Shown here in pieces: positions 1 through 11,067 of a stretch of DNA of 64,000 bases. The DNA is from Haematobia irritans (taxonomy: Eukaryota; Arthropoda; Insecta; Diptera; Muscidae), in the NCBI RefSeq assembly GCF_050003625.1, contig NC_134400.1:46179096-46243095 (forward strand), in the 5' to 3' direction. Within the stretch, counting starts at the first letter, position 1. Every line of letters starts with the position of its first letter. The notes beneath the pieces were generated by a model that ran no database searches, was not told the origin of the DNA, and saw only the letters and a list, made by a program, of their open reading frames with translations. The position numbers and the translations under genes are program-made.

Positions 1-665
1 TGGGGATCGGTTTATATGGGGGCTATATATAATTATGGACCGATTTGGACCAATTTTTGCATGGTAGTGAGAGACCATGTACAAACACCATGTACCAAAT
101 TTCAAATTTCGGATGAATTTTGTTCCCCCAAGAGGCTCCGCAAGCCAAACCAGAGAGTCGGTTTATATGGGGGCTATACGTAAAAGTGGTCCGATATAGC
201 CCATTTGCAATACCAGTCGACCTAGGTTAGGTTAGGTTATGTGGCAGCCCGATGTATCAGGCTCACTTAGACTATTCAGTCCATTGTGATACCACAGTGG
301 TGAACTTATCTCTTATCTCTGAGTGCTGCCCGATTCCATGTTAAGCTCAATGACAAGGGACCTCCTTTTTATAGCCGAGTCCGAACGGCGTTCCACATTC
401 CAGTGAAACCACTTAGAGAAGCTTTGAAACCCTCAGAAATGTCACCAGCATTACTGAGGTGAGATAATCCACCGCTGAAAAACTTTTTGGTGTTCGGTCG
501 TAGCAGGAATCGAACCCACGACCTTGTGTATGCAAGGCGGGCATGCTAACCATTGCACCACGGTGGCTCCCTACCAGCCGACCTACATCAATAACAACTA
601 CTTGGACCAAGTTTCACGTCGATAGCTTGTTTCGTTCGGAAGTTATACACTGACCCAGAATATAT
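1..665 (-). mobile_element. HINE-1 (DINE-1-like Helitron derivative) fragment
   Basis: Reverse-strand piece of the HINE-1 family, cut by the window edge and by a SINE at 225-571. It carries the family's central repeat unit (the reverse complement of the tract around ATAGCCCCCATATAAACCGA) and the promoter-side block near CCCAGAATATATA at 655-666. Relative to the intact copy at 21871-23685 the (GTCC)n tract is deleted between 640 and 650. A composite repeat follows directly at 666. Non-coding. Assignment rests on alignment by eye to the other copies in this window. Confidence 0.75.
225..571 (-). mobile_element. tRNA-derived SINE, full-length copy with target-site duplication
   Basis: In minus orientation it starts GGGAGCCACCGTGG and carries a pol III box A (TGGTGCAATGG) and a box B (GGTTCGATTCC), the internal promoter of a tRNA. 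A non-tRNA body follows, and it ends in CCTAACCTAACC. It is flanked by 14-bp duplications at 211-224 and 572-585 that differ at one base, which shows insertion into HINE-1 DNA by target-primed reverse transcription. SINEs encode no protein and need a partner LINE; the 3' end resembles the LINE at 43999-44600. Confidence 0.88.
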
Positions 666-1876
666 ACATTGTTAGAAAAATATGTTTTTCATATGTTCCG
701 ATATAAACAAAATGTGTTTCGGGCACAATTTTAAAACACAATATATTTAAGTGCAAACATGTAATGTTGCTAAACTAACACTTAATGTTTGGGACACATA
801 TGTTAATATGTTAGAATATATTATGTCTGGGGCATGAATGTTTTATAAAAATAATATGTGTGAATGTAAACATATATAAATTTACAAAGTTCGAGTAAAC
901 GTATATATGTTGTGATATTTTATTCAGAGAGCGACAGAGAGAGAGAGAGAGAGAGTATAGAGAAAGAAATAGAAACCGGGAGGGTTGACGAAGGATATTA
1001 ACATAACACAGCGAGAGAATGAAAAGAGAGCAATTTCTGTGAAACCGCTTGTGTGTTGTTTCGGAAAACTGTTTTATGATAAGGCCAAACATTTGATATG
1101 CTTAAGTCTAAATATTATTTAATTTGAATAAAGAGAATGTGCATTCGGAACCAAGAGAATAGACATTTGAAAAACAAACAGCATTGTTTTCGCCTTGAGA
1201 GCAGCATTTTATGTATGTGTGGACATGTGTTTTGTTTATCATTTTGGCATTATGGGCACAATTTTTTTCTTGGTTCGTTAAAAGAAATCAGGGGTCTTCA
1301 TAAAAATAACGAAAGGGCACTATACTCTTTTTAGAGTTGGGACAGTAAAATGAAATAAGGAGGAAATAGTGAAAAATTACACAGTAAAATGTATAAAAGA
1401 ACAAAGTTTAGTTCCTCTTTATTAATAAGTAGTCCACGAGGAGTTAACGGACACCTTCAAATATAAAAGCGGGTATTAAGTTCGAGTTTTGCAGCTAAAA
1501 TAATTTAAAAAGTTTATTTTCTTTAAAATCAATTATTGAAGAAAAATACAAGGCATTTTAGAGCGATGGTAATAAATGCTAGTAAAAAAACTATTCACGC
1601 CTAAATTAATTTATGTTTATATTATATACTCGACTCCACGTTCTTCTTTTGTTAGAGTTTTTGAATTCCTTCCAAATTTTAAAGTTTTGTACCAAAAACA
1701 GTTTTTTGTTACAAAAGTATTATTTTTGTAATAAAAAAATAATAGTTTATCCAAAAATGAGTCAATTTCGTTTATATCAAGCACTGTTACTGACTATAAA
1801 TCTTTAATAACCCACATTTCGAAGTTTCATTATAAAAATTTAATATAGTATAAATATAAATTAAAAAAAAAAGTGT

Positions 1877-1951
1877 TCGGTCGGAGCAGGGATTGAAACC
1901 ACGACCCTTTGCATGCAAGGCAGACATGCTAACCACTGTTCCACGTGGCAA
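1877..1951 (-). other. tRNA-like module (pol III box A/B), inside composite repeat
   Basis: Read on minus it begins near GCCACGTGGAACAGTGGTTA and contains a box A-like TGGTTAGCATG and a box B-like GGTTTCAATCCC (degenerate from GGTTCGANNCC). The anticodon-arm region holds TTGCATGC, reminiscent of tRNA-Ala. It is related to the SINE head but not identical. It is treated as a tRNA-derived pseudo-module, not a working tRNA gene, because the acceptor stem does not close. Confidence 0.6.
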
Positions 1952-2068
1952 ACAAATGTATGTTTCTGTTAAATAATGCTATGTTTGCATGGGCTCGTGG
2001 GCGCTGCAAACTATGCTATATAAATGTAACTTATAACGATAATTATCTGCTGGTGAATATAACAGCTA

Positions 2069-2139
2069 CGTAGCCCAGTGGATAGTGTGGTGGCTTACAA
2101 ACTGTATGGTCCTCGGTTCGATTCTCCGTCCAGGCGAAA
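2069..2139 (+). other. tRNA-like module (pol III box A/B), inside composite repeat
   Basis: Plus-strand sequence starting CGTAGCCCAGTGGATAG has a box A-like TAGCCCAGTGG and a perfect box B core GGTTCGATTCTCC. The equivalent module in the copy at 54661-55713 lies at 55329-55402. It starts about 120 bp from the minus-strand module and reads away from it. Without a closing acceptor stem I call it tRNA-like only. Confidence 0.6.
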
Positions 2140-2447
2140 AGTAAAAATAAAAAATTTTTAAAAGTGAATAATTTCTTCAACATTATTTGTATTACAGAAA
2201 AAGGTGCCAAGAACTAAAATATTTCGTGTAAATGAAAATTACGAATATGTTAGGGAATGAGCACAATCGTCTTTGGGAAAAATTCTTCCAAGCATATAAT
2301 ATTTTTGGGCTCAAAATGCTTCCAAACATATAATATGTTCACATAAAACAAACATATTAATGTTTCGGCAGTATCCAATAATATATTTGCCTCCTGCAAA
2401 ATATGTTTGGAACATATGTTAAAGAAGCGATTTTTTTTTGAGGGTGT

Positions 2448-2770
<323 letters not shown>

Positions 2771-3106
2771 TAGGTTAGGTGGCAGCCCGATGTATCAGAC
2801 TCACTTAGACTATTCAGTCCATTGTGATACCACATTGGTGAACTTCTCTCTTATCACTGAGTGCTGCCCGATTCCATGTTAAACTCAATGACAAGGGACC
2901 TGCTTTTTATAGCCGAGTCCGAACGACATTCCACATTGCAGTGAAACCACTTAGAGAAGCTTTGAAACACTCAGAAATAGCACCAGAATTACTGTGGTGG
3001 GATATTCCACCGCTGAAAAACTTTTTGGTGTTCGGTCGAAGCAGCAATCGAACCCACGACCTTGTGTATGCAAGCCGGACATGCTAACCATTGTACCACG
3101 GTGGCT
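2771..3106 (-). mobile_element. tRNA-derived SINE, older copy
   Basis: Same family as 225-571, minus orientation, with a short tail (TAGGTTAGG at the plus-strand left end). Boxes A and B are recognisable near 3088-3098 and 3046-3056; box B has drifted. I see no convincing target-site duplication, which fits an older insertion. Confidence 0.8.
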
Positions 3107-3628
3107 ATGGCTAAAAGAAGGATCGAATAAAATAAAAAAAAAAATATTTTGCTCGTTAAGATTTTTTTGGTGTCAGCAAAACTAATTCGGTTATTTAAAT
3201 TGTCATTCTTCAGAAACAAAATTTCTTTGTGTGTATCAACCAATTACCAGCCAAATCATAGATTTGTTAGCACAAAAAAAACTATATAAAAAAATAACTA
3301 AAATAATAATGTTTTTTGTTAATACTATAACATTTTCAATAAAATCAATATGAAATAGTTTAGCTAACCAAAAGATTTGAGAAAAACTCTAAATAAATTT
3401 TACTAAAACATAAATCAATTGATTGTGTGAAGAATAAATGTAGTAGGGGCAATGACAAAGGCTAGGAGGAGCATAATTATTTTCTAAAGCTTGGGTAGCA
3501 ATAAAAACTGCACAAAAATGCTGGTCATTGTCTATAATGTTCTTAGTATTTGCCAGAACAAATTGATTGATGACACATTGCTATCATGATCACAATGACG
3601 ACCACATTATCATCCAGGAATACCAGCT
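3107..3628. other. AT-rich DNA without recognised features
   Basis: Homopolymer-rich sequence with no gene, known repeat or tandem structure that I can recognise. Confidence 0.5.
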
Positions 3629-5942
3629 GAATAAGCGTAACTAGGAATTTTCTCAAGGGGGGATGCTCAACCTCCTAAACCAACCCCTCCTAAACCATCA
3701 ATAAATTAAAATTTCATAAAATTGTAAAGCATGCGTGGGCTCGGTTGTTACTCGAGCCAAAACTATTCTACTAAAATTGGGAAAAAAACTGCCAAACAAA
3801 AAACCTTTTTTATGCAAAAATTTTATTTCCATCGATTTTATTTCTATAGAAAACCTTGTCAAATCTTTATTTCCATAGAAAATTTTGTTAACATTTTATT
3901 TCTATAGAAAATTTTGTCAACATTTTATTTCTATAGAAAATTTCGTCTAAAATCAAGAAAACAACAACAATGATTAAAGAACAAAACCAACAATAACAAA
4001 ACAAAACGAAATTCTATTTTTATAGAAAATTTTAGCAAAATTTAAAATTTTTGATTTCTATAGAAAATTTTGTCAAACACTTATTTTAATAGAAAATTTT
4101 GTCAAAATTTAATTTCTACAGATAATTTTGTTAAAATTTTCATTCTATTAAAAATTATGTCAACATTTTATTTCTATAAAAAATTATGTCAACATTTTAT
4201 GTCTACAGAAAATTTTGTCAAAATTTTATTTCTATAGACAATTTTGTCACAATTTTATTTCTATAGAAAATTTTGCCATAATTTTATTTCTATAGAAAAT
4301 ATTGTCAAAACTTTTTTTCTATCGACAATTTTGTCAAAATTTTAATTCTATTGAAAATGTTGTCAAAATTTTAATATCAAATTTTGTCTAAATTTTGTAT
4401 CTATAAAAAATTTTGTCGAAATTTTAAATCTATAGAAAATTATATTTCTATCGACAATTTTGTCAAAATTTTAATTCTATTGAAAATTTTTTCAAAATTT
4501 TAATATGTATAGAAAATTTTGTCAAAACTTTATTTCTAAAGAAAATTTTGTCAAAACTTTGTTTCTAAAGAAAATTTTGTCAAAATTTTATTTCTAAAGA
4601 AAATTTTGTCAAAATTTTATTTCTGTAGAAAATTTTGGCATACTTTAAAATTTTTGATTTCTAGAAAAAATTTAGTCAATGATTTTTATAAAAAGTTTTG
4701 TCAGAATTTTAATAATATATAGACAATTATATATAGACAATTTTGTCAAAATTTTAATTCTATAAAAATTATGTCACCATTTTATTTCTAGAGAAAATTT
4801 TGTCAAAATTTTATTTCTATAGAAAATTTTGTCAAAATTTTATTTCTATAGAAAATTTTGTCAAAATTTTATTTCTATCGACAATTTTGTCAAAATTTTA
4901 TTTCTATCGACAATTTTGTCAAAATTTTAATTCTATTGAAAATTTTGTCAAAATTTTAATATCTATACAAAATTTTGTATCTATAGAAAATTTTGTCGAA
5001 ATTTTAATTCTATAGAAAGTTTTGTCGAAATTTTAATTCTAAAGAAAATTTTGTGAAAATTTTATTTCTATGGAAAAATTTGTTAAAATTTTATTTCTAT
5101 AGAAAGTTTTGTAAAATTTTTATTTCTATAGCAAATATTGTCAAAATTTTATTTCTACCGACAATTTTGTCAAAATTTTAATTCTATAGAAAAATTTGTT
5201 AAAATTTTATTTCTATAGAGCATTTTGTCGAAATTTTAATTCCGTAGAAAATTTTGGCAAACTTTAAAAATTTTGATTTTGATAGAAAAATTTGTCAACA
5301 AATTATTTTAATAGAAAATTTTGTCAAAATTTTATTTCTATAGAAAATATTGTCAAAATTTTATTTCTACCAACTATTTTGTCAAAATTTTAATTCTATA
5401 GAAAATTTTGTCGAAATTTTAATTCTGTAGAAAATTTTGTCAAAATATGGACAAACTTTAAAATTTTTGATTTCTATAGAAAATTTTGTCAAAATTTTAT
5501 TTCTATAGAAAATTTTGTCGAAATTTTATTTCTGTGGAACAATGTGCTAAAATTTTATTTCTTTAGAACATTTTGTCACAATTTTATTTTTATAGAAAAT
5601 TTTGTCAAAATTTTAATTCTGTAGAAAATTTTGTCAAAATTTTGGCAAACTTTAAAATTTTTGATTTCTATAAAAAAAAATTGTCAACAAATTATTTTTA
5701 TAATCCAAATTTTAATTCTATAAAAAATGATGTCAACATTTTATTTCTATAGAAAAATTTTTGCGAAATTTTATTTCTATAGGAAATGTTGTCAAAATTT
5801 TTTGTATCGAAAATTCTACCAACTGCCAAAAAAATAAAAAATTTACCGTTTTTGGTAGAATTCTACCAACTGTGGCAACCGTGGCGGTGGGTTAAAAAAT
5901 CTTATGGCGATATACCACTCCCCACCCCTAGCTACGCCATTG
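3629..5942. mobile_element. Transposon-like unit carrying a large 29-bp array
   Basis: The ends form an imperfect inverted repeat: the left end reads AAGCGTAACTAGG (3633-3645) and the right end, reverse-complemented, reads ATGGCGTAGCTAGG. TIRs of the CARTGGCGTAGCTAGG type are common on hAT-like elements. I could not find a clean 8-bp target duplication. A short inverted pair (CTACCAACTGCC and its neighbours) lies at 5815-5875. There is no transposase. The interior is almost entirely the tandem array described separately. Confidence 0.45.
3822..5815 (+). repeat. 29-bp CTATAG-core minisatellite array, about 65 units
   Basis: Tandem units of about 29-30 bp around TTTATTTCTATAGAAAATT followed by TTGTCAAAA. 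The 12-bp core TTTCTATAGAAA is a perfect palindrome. Units diverge by substitutions and 1-2 bp indels. Short Phe/Tyr/Lys-rich reading frames such as the one at 4800-5015 only mirror the repeat period. Related arrays lie at 33000-34855, 35515-35770, 41320-42350, 57825-58085 and 63010-63460. Confidence 0.9.
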
Positions 5943-7189
5943 AACTGCTCTGCAATGAAGAATAAACTACTGAGAGGATGTTGTATAATGTGGCATTGAG
6001 GGATTTACATGGACCACTATAGCAGTGTACATCATTGACCACAATCGTCATGGATAACATGAAATGGTGTTGTACATATTTGAGACAAGAATGCCATAGA
6101 ATCATTTGAAGTCGTCCATGAGTGGAATGAAATTCACAAGGATATTCTTACGAGTACTCGATGTTGGCAACAAATTCAAATGCAACCAATATTGGTTGCC
6201 CCTAAACCAGAAGCCAATGGAGAGGGCTCTACGACCAAGCTGCAATTTTTTTGTTTGTTTTGTTAACCTGTAAAACTTGTTTCCGTAGCCATGGATGATG
6301 TTTAGTTTCAGGAGGTTTGATGTTTATTTTGGCTGTGTGGAATGGTTAGCTCTTGTTCGGCCAGTGATAATAAAATCCAATACCGGTATAATGGATGGAT
6401 ACACACATGTATGCATCTACTACTCCAGGAAGAAGAGCAGAGGAGATGGCCATTTTATAGCCTTCATCAAAATGTGGGCAATGTTGGCTTGGATATCTTC
6501 AAATGTGTCCGTCTGCGAACGGTGACGATTCAAATGGCGATGATGATGATGATGGCGAGGACTACAATTAAGATTTCTAGGTTTGTGATCCATAGCTTCG
6601 AAAAAAGGATAGGGGGAGGAGAGGGTCCTAGAATACTGATGCCTAGTGTGGAGGGAGTTTATGCTGTTTTGGTGTAGCAGCAGATCTTGTTTTTGTGTTG
6701 TCTGTTTTTTTCAGTAGATGTTATTTAAAAATAGTTCTGGGATTTTATTTCTGCTGCTATCTGCAACGGAGCCCACTATCCATTCACTCTCTCCTATACG
6801 TTTCTACATGATGAAGTTTAATTAAAAATGATTGATTGTCAATTGATTAAATTGTCCCATCAATATGTAGCGATAAATTCAAATTAATGCTATGAAAAAA
6901 AAAATAGAAAACTAGAAATAAAAAACAGAATCCAATACAGTGAAACCTCTCTAACTTGAATACTGTGAAACACAGACATCTCTCAATTTTCTTAAGATGC
7001 TTCTTTCAAATTATATCCTCAGAAGTGGATATATAAGAAATGTGGATAAAATATTGGGCAACCATTGCTTCCATTTCTCAAATGTTTCACTGTAAATATG
7101 GTGGAAAAAATCGAAAACTGGAAACAAAACAAAAAAATCAAATAGAGGGAAATCTACAAATAACAAATTGAAAAGAAAATATCTCTTCA
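5943..7189. other. Unique non-coding DNA
   Basis: No homology to the repeats elsewhere in the window. Overlapping reading frames at 6295-6525 and 6342-6677 have no recognisable domain and contain a (GAT)n run near 6538-6552; I do not call them genes. The composition fits intronic or intergenic DNA. Confidence 0.5.
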
Positions 7190-7650
7190 TGAGATGCTTG
7201 AAGAGTGATCAAAAATACCGGTTTGTTTGAAAGTCGGCCTATCGGATTATTTTCTAAAACCATTGGACGATGTTCTTAAGCCAGTAAACGGTTCAATCGG
7301 TTTTCCCCAAAAATCATAAAATGCGTAAAGTAGAAAAAGAAAAACTAATTTTTTTGTCTTCGGCTGGTTTGAAAGTCGCCTATCGGACTATTTTTTAAAC
7401 CCGGTGGGCGGTGTTTTTTTAGCACATAACCGGTTCAACCGGTTTTTCCCAAACAGCACAATTTCCGTGAGGCAATTGTAGAGTGATAAAAAAACCGGTT
7501 TGTTTAAAAGTCAGTCCATCAGACTATTTGCTAAAATCGGTAGTTTTTAAGCAAATAACAGGCTCAACCGCTTTTGTCCAAATATCGTAAAAACGTAACA
7601 TTGGAAAGGAAAATCAAATTGTATTGTCCCAATTTTCGTGAGACGCTTGT
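7190..7650 (+). repeat. ~140-bp tandem repeat, about three units
   Basis: The phrase ACCGGTTTGTTTGAAAGTC or a variant recurs near 7217, 7367 and 7494. Each is followed by a block on TATCGGACTATTTT and a block on GGTTCAACCGG. Unit length varies from about 130 to 150 bp. It adjoins a HINE-1 copy and might be a decayed central-repeat domain of another HINE. Confidence 0.6.
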
Positions 7651-7744
7651 AGAGTGATCATAGAACAAGTATATATGGCCGTAATTTATTAGTGTCCACA
7701 TTCTTACACAAAATACAAAATTTCAACTGAATCGGATGACATTT

Positions 7745-9366
7745 GCTCCTGCACCATAGGATGGGAGTATATTAACTTTGTCATTCCGTATGTAACACAT
7801 CGAAATATTGCTCTAAGACCCCATAAAGTATATATATTCTGGGTCGTGGTGAAATTTTGAGTCGATCTGAGCATGTCCATCCGTCCGTCCGTCTGTTGAG
7901 ATCACGCTAACTTCCGAACGAAACAAGCTATCGACTTGAAACTTGGCGCAAGTAGTTGTTATTGATGTAGGTCGAATTGTATTGCAAATGGGCCATATCG
8001 GTCCACTTTTACGAATAGCCCCCATATAAACGGACACCCAAATTTGGCTTGCGAAGCCTCTAAGAGAAGCAAATTTCATCCGATCCGGCTGAAATTTGGT
8101 ACGCAGTGTTAGAATATAGTCTCTAACAACCATGCAAAATTGGCCAACATCGGTCCATAATTATATATAGCCCCCATATAAACTTGCGGTGTGGCTTGCG
8201 GAGCCTCTAAGAGAAGCAAATTTCATTCGGAAGCAAAATTCATCCGAAATTTGGTTCATAGTGTTAGTATATGGCCTCTAACGACCATGCAAAAATTGGT
8301 CCACATCGGTCCATAATTGTATATAGACCCCATATAAACCGATCCCCCGGTGTGGCTTGCGGAGCCTCTAAGAGAAGCAAATTTCATCCGATCCAGCTGA
8401 AATTTGGTTCATAGTGTTAGTATATGGTCTCTATCGACCATGCAAAGATTAGTCCACATCGGTCCCTAATTATATATAGCCCCCATATAAACCGATCACC
8501 AGATTTGACCTCCGGAGCCTCTTGGAAGACCAAAATTCATCTGATTCAGTTGAAATTTGGTACGTGATTCAGTGGAAAATTGGTCGAAATCGGTCAATAA
8601 TTATATATAAGCCCCATGTAAACCGATCCCCAGATTTGACCTCCGGAGCCCCTTGGAAGAGCAAAATTCATCTGATTCGGTTGAAATTTGGTACTTGATG
8701 TTAGTATATGGTATCCAACAACCATGCAGGAATTGGTTCATATCCTATATATAATTATGGAATTGGTCCATAATTATATATAGCCCCATATAAACCGGTC
8801 CCCAGATTTGACCTCCGGTGCCTTTTGGAGAAGCAAAATTAATCTGATCTGGTTGAAATTGAACGTGGTGTTAGTATATGACATTTAATAGCCATGCCAA
8901 AAGTGGTCCATATCAGTCCATAATCATATATAGCTCCCATATAAACCGATCCCGAGTTTGGTTTTGGAGCGTCTTGGAGGAGCAAATTTCATCCGAGTCA
9001 GTTGAAATTTGGTACATTGTGCTAGTATATGGCCGTTAACAACCATGCCTAACTAGGTCCATATCGGTCTATAGTTATATATAGCCCTCAGATAAATCGA
9101 TCCCCAATCACAAACAATTCGTCCATATCAAGTTCATAATTGTATATAGCCCACATATAAGCGACCCCCATATTTCAATTCTGGTTCTCTACCACGTATA
9201 GTTTAACTCACAATTTAGAAAACGATGTTAAGAACATTTAAGATACCACAACCCAAGCAATTCGATTGTGGATGACAGTCTTTCGTAGAAGTTTCATCGC
9301 AATCCATGGTGGAGGGTACATAAGATTCGGCCTGGCCGAACTTACCGCCGTATATACTTGTTTTTT
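7745..9366 (+). mobile_element. HINE-1 copy, nearly complete
   Basis: 5' block with CACCATAGGATGGGAGTATA, then the CCCATAAAGTATATATATTC block, a short (GTCC)n tract at 7877-7893, and about six degenerate ~180-bp central units that each contain ATAGCCCCCATATAAACCGA. It ends with the hairpin TTCGGCCTGGCCGAA (9326-9340) and TATATACTTGTTTT. This order (5' block, GTCY microsatellite, central tandem repeats, 3' hairpin) is that of Drosophila DINE-1/HINE elements, which are non-autonomous Helitron/Helentron derivatives. There is no protein: the frame at 7813-8133 lies in the repeat. A 20-bp trace of another HINE end lies at 7670-7690. Confidence 0.85.
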
Positions 9367-11067
9367 TAATAATAAATCCAAGTTGACCTTAGTCAAGAAA
9401 AATTTTCTTTCTTGTAAAGATACCCATTTTTAAGTCGAATCACTTAATTATAATTGTGGGAAAAAACGACTTCATTGAAAAGTTTATCGACTTTGGACAA
9501 GCATAAAACAAAGAACTTTATATCAGAGAAATGCGTAAGTAAAGTCGCGAAATCTTTGGCCTCGCGACAATATTTTTTCAGTGAAGAAAGCATACACGAA
9601 TTTTTCCCTTCAAACCAAGCAAACCAAACTATTTTGATTGAATTTTATTAATTCTTATTTAATTTCATTTTAATTTAATTTGACTATTTTCAATTTAAAA
9701 ATTTTTAAGTAAATTTCAAATATTCAACCCTAGCAAAGTTTTATTCGTATAAGATTTAATTTAATTCTCCTAAGACCTTTGTAATATTGTTTTGTATCAG
9801 TTTTATTTATTTAATTTGCTGCTCTGTCAGACAGAAAGACATTTTCAAAATTAAATTCTATAAACAGAGACACGCTTCCATTTGTGTCTTGTCTTTTCCA
9901 TTATTTTTCGAAGGAGATTTATGATGTAAGCATAACTCGGAAATTGAGCAACTGTTTAATAATCTGATTATAATAAATACCGAAACCTCATATACCAATT
10001 CATCATTTGTAGATTTTGTGATTACTGGTAGACATTTCATGACAATATTAGATTTGAGACAATCTCTATAGACAACACCCACCATTCCATGAATGATGGT
10101 TTAAGAAATGACGCATTTACAAAGAAGGGAAATCATAAGGAAGAAGTTTAGGCTTCATCATAGACATAGAGACTATATCAGTATTTTTTGCAATTTTAAT
10201 TTAATATGTAGTTTATCTTTCATTTAACTAACTTAATTCGTTTTGCCTTCTGTCCTATCGTATTTCATAGTCTAATTTAACTATCACAAAAGCTGTGTAA
10301 CTTGTCAATAGTTTCCATTTGCCCACTAATTTGTCTTTATTATTACCTGCCAGAGCAAATGTGCCATGATGTGTGTTGTCCAGCACCGATGAGGATGTTT
10401 TGCCATCATCAAGTATTCATAGGGAGTTGGGTATCGATCGGTGTTCATCGATTTGCGCCTTTTGCTCTTACCAAACAGCTAACGGTATTAATCTGTGGAA
10501 ATAGCAACGGCCAACTACCAAGTATGGTCAACAAAGATGTGGCTCCTCATGACGATGGAAGACATCGGAAGGTATCACATATTTTCATCATAGTTAACCA
10601 TGGCATGGAACTCTTAAGGAAGATTACTTACTGGCTATTAATTAATATGTTCATGGTTTTGGAGAGTTCTTAAGATTGCAATGGAATGAGAAGATTGCAG
10701 AAGACAATGTGTGTTGTGGTCGTTGTGTGGAGTTGGAGCTAAAGATAAATGAGCTCAATAGAATCGCAAACTTTAAAGATAGACTTGAATTTCCTGGTGT
10801 AGAAAGCTAGAATATTTATTTTATGAAATTGTCTAACACTTCAAAACAAATATCCAATCTCTGTCTCCAATCATCCTCGAAAGCTTATTTCAAACAGAAC
10901 TTCAAATAGAAACTTCCTAGAAATTGATTCAATGGCATCGTGGATTCTGAACTTTAGTAGTCTCTTTAAAATTTTCTAGATATACAGTGTTGCCGATATC
11001 AATTGCAACCAATTTCCAGACCGCTCAACCGCTGACAGCTATTATTCCAGAGATAGTCGTTTACTTG
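9367..11067. other. Unique AT-rich non-coding DNA
   Basis: Low-complexity T-rich sequence to about 9840, then unique sequence. The 123-codon frame at 10302-10673 shows no family I recognise and no splice-flanked structure; the frames at 9454-9651 and 9858-10085 likewise. I see no supported gene here. Confidence 0.5.

Larger units (their letters stand above)
666..2447 (+). repeat. Composite repeat with two divergent tRNA-like modules, long copy
   Basis: An AT-rich interspersed repeat also present at 54661-55713 (+) and 29490-29957 (-). It opens ACA(C/T)TGTTAGAAAAATATG and closes TTTTTTTTTGAGGGTGT, so the ends are short ACAC/GTGT inverted repeats. Two tRNA-like modules lie inside and point away from each other (1877-1951 on minus, 2069-2139 on plus). 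This copy also holds a (GA)n tract at about 926-954 and roughly 700 bp that the second copy lacks. No coding capacity is evident. The class is not established: it could be a MITE of some DNA transposon that captured tRNA pseudogenes or SINEs. Confidence 0.7.

Noticed and set aside
2069..2139. A genuine tRNA gene
   Set aside because: Boxes A and B are good, but I could not close an acceptor stem and the module is embedded in a dispersed repeat. tRNAscan-SE would settle it.
6295..6677. Overlapping frames of 76 and 111 codons
   Set aside because: No family recognised; part is a GAT repeat.
10302..10673. 123-codon plus frame in unique DNA
   Set aside because: No recognisable domain, no splice or promoter evidence, and codon use looks random. 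A protein search would be decisive.
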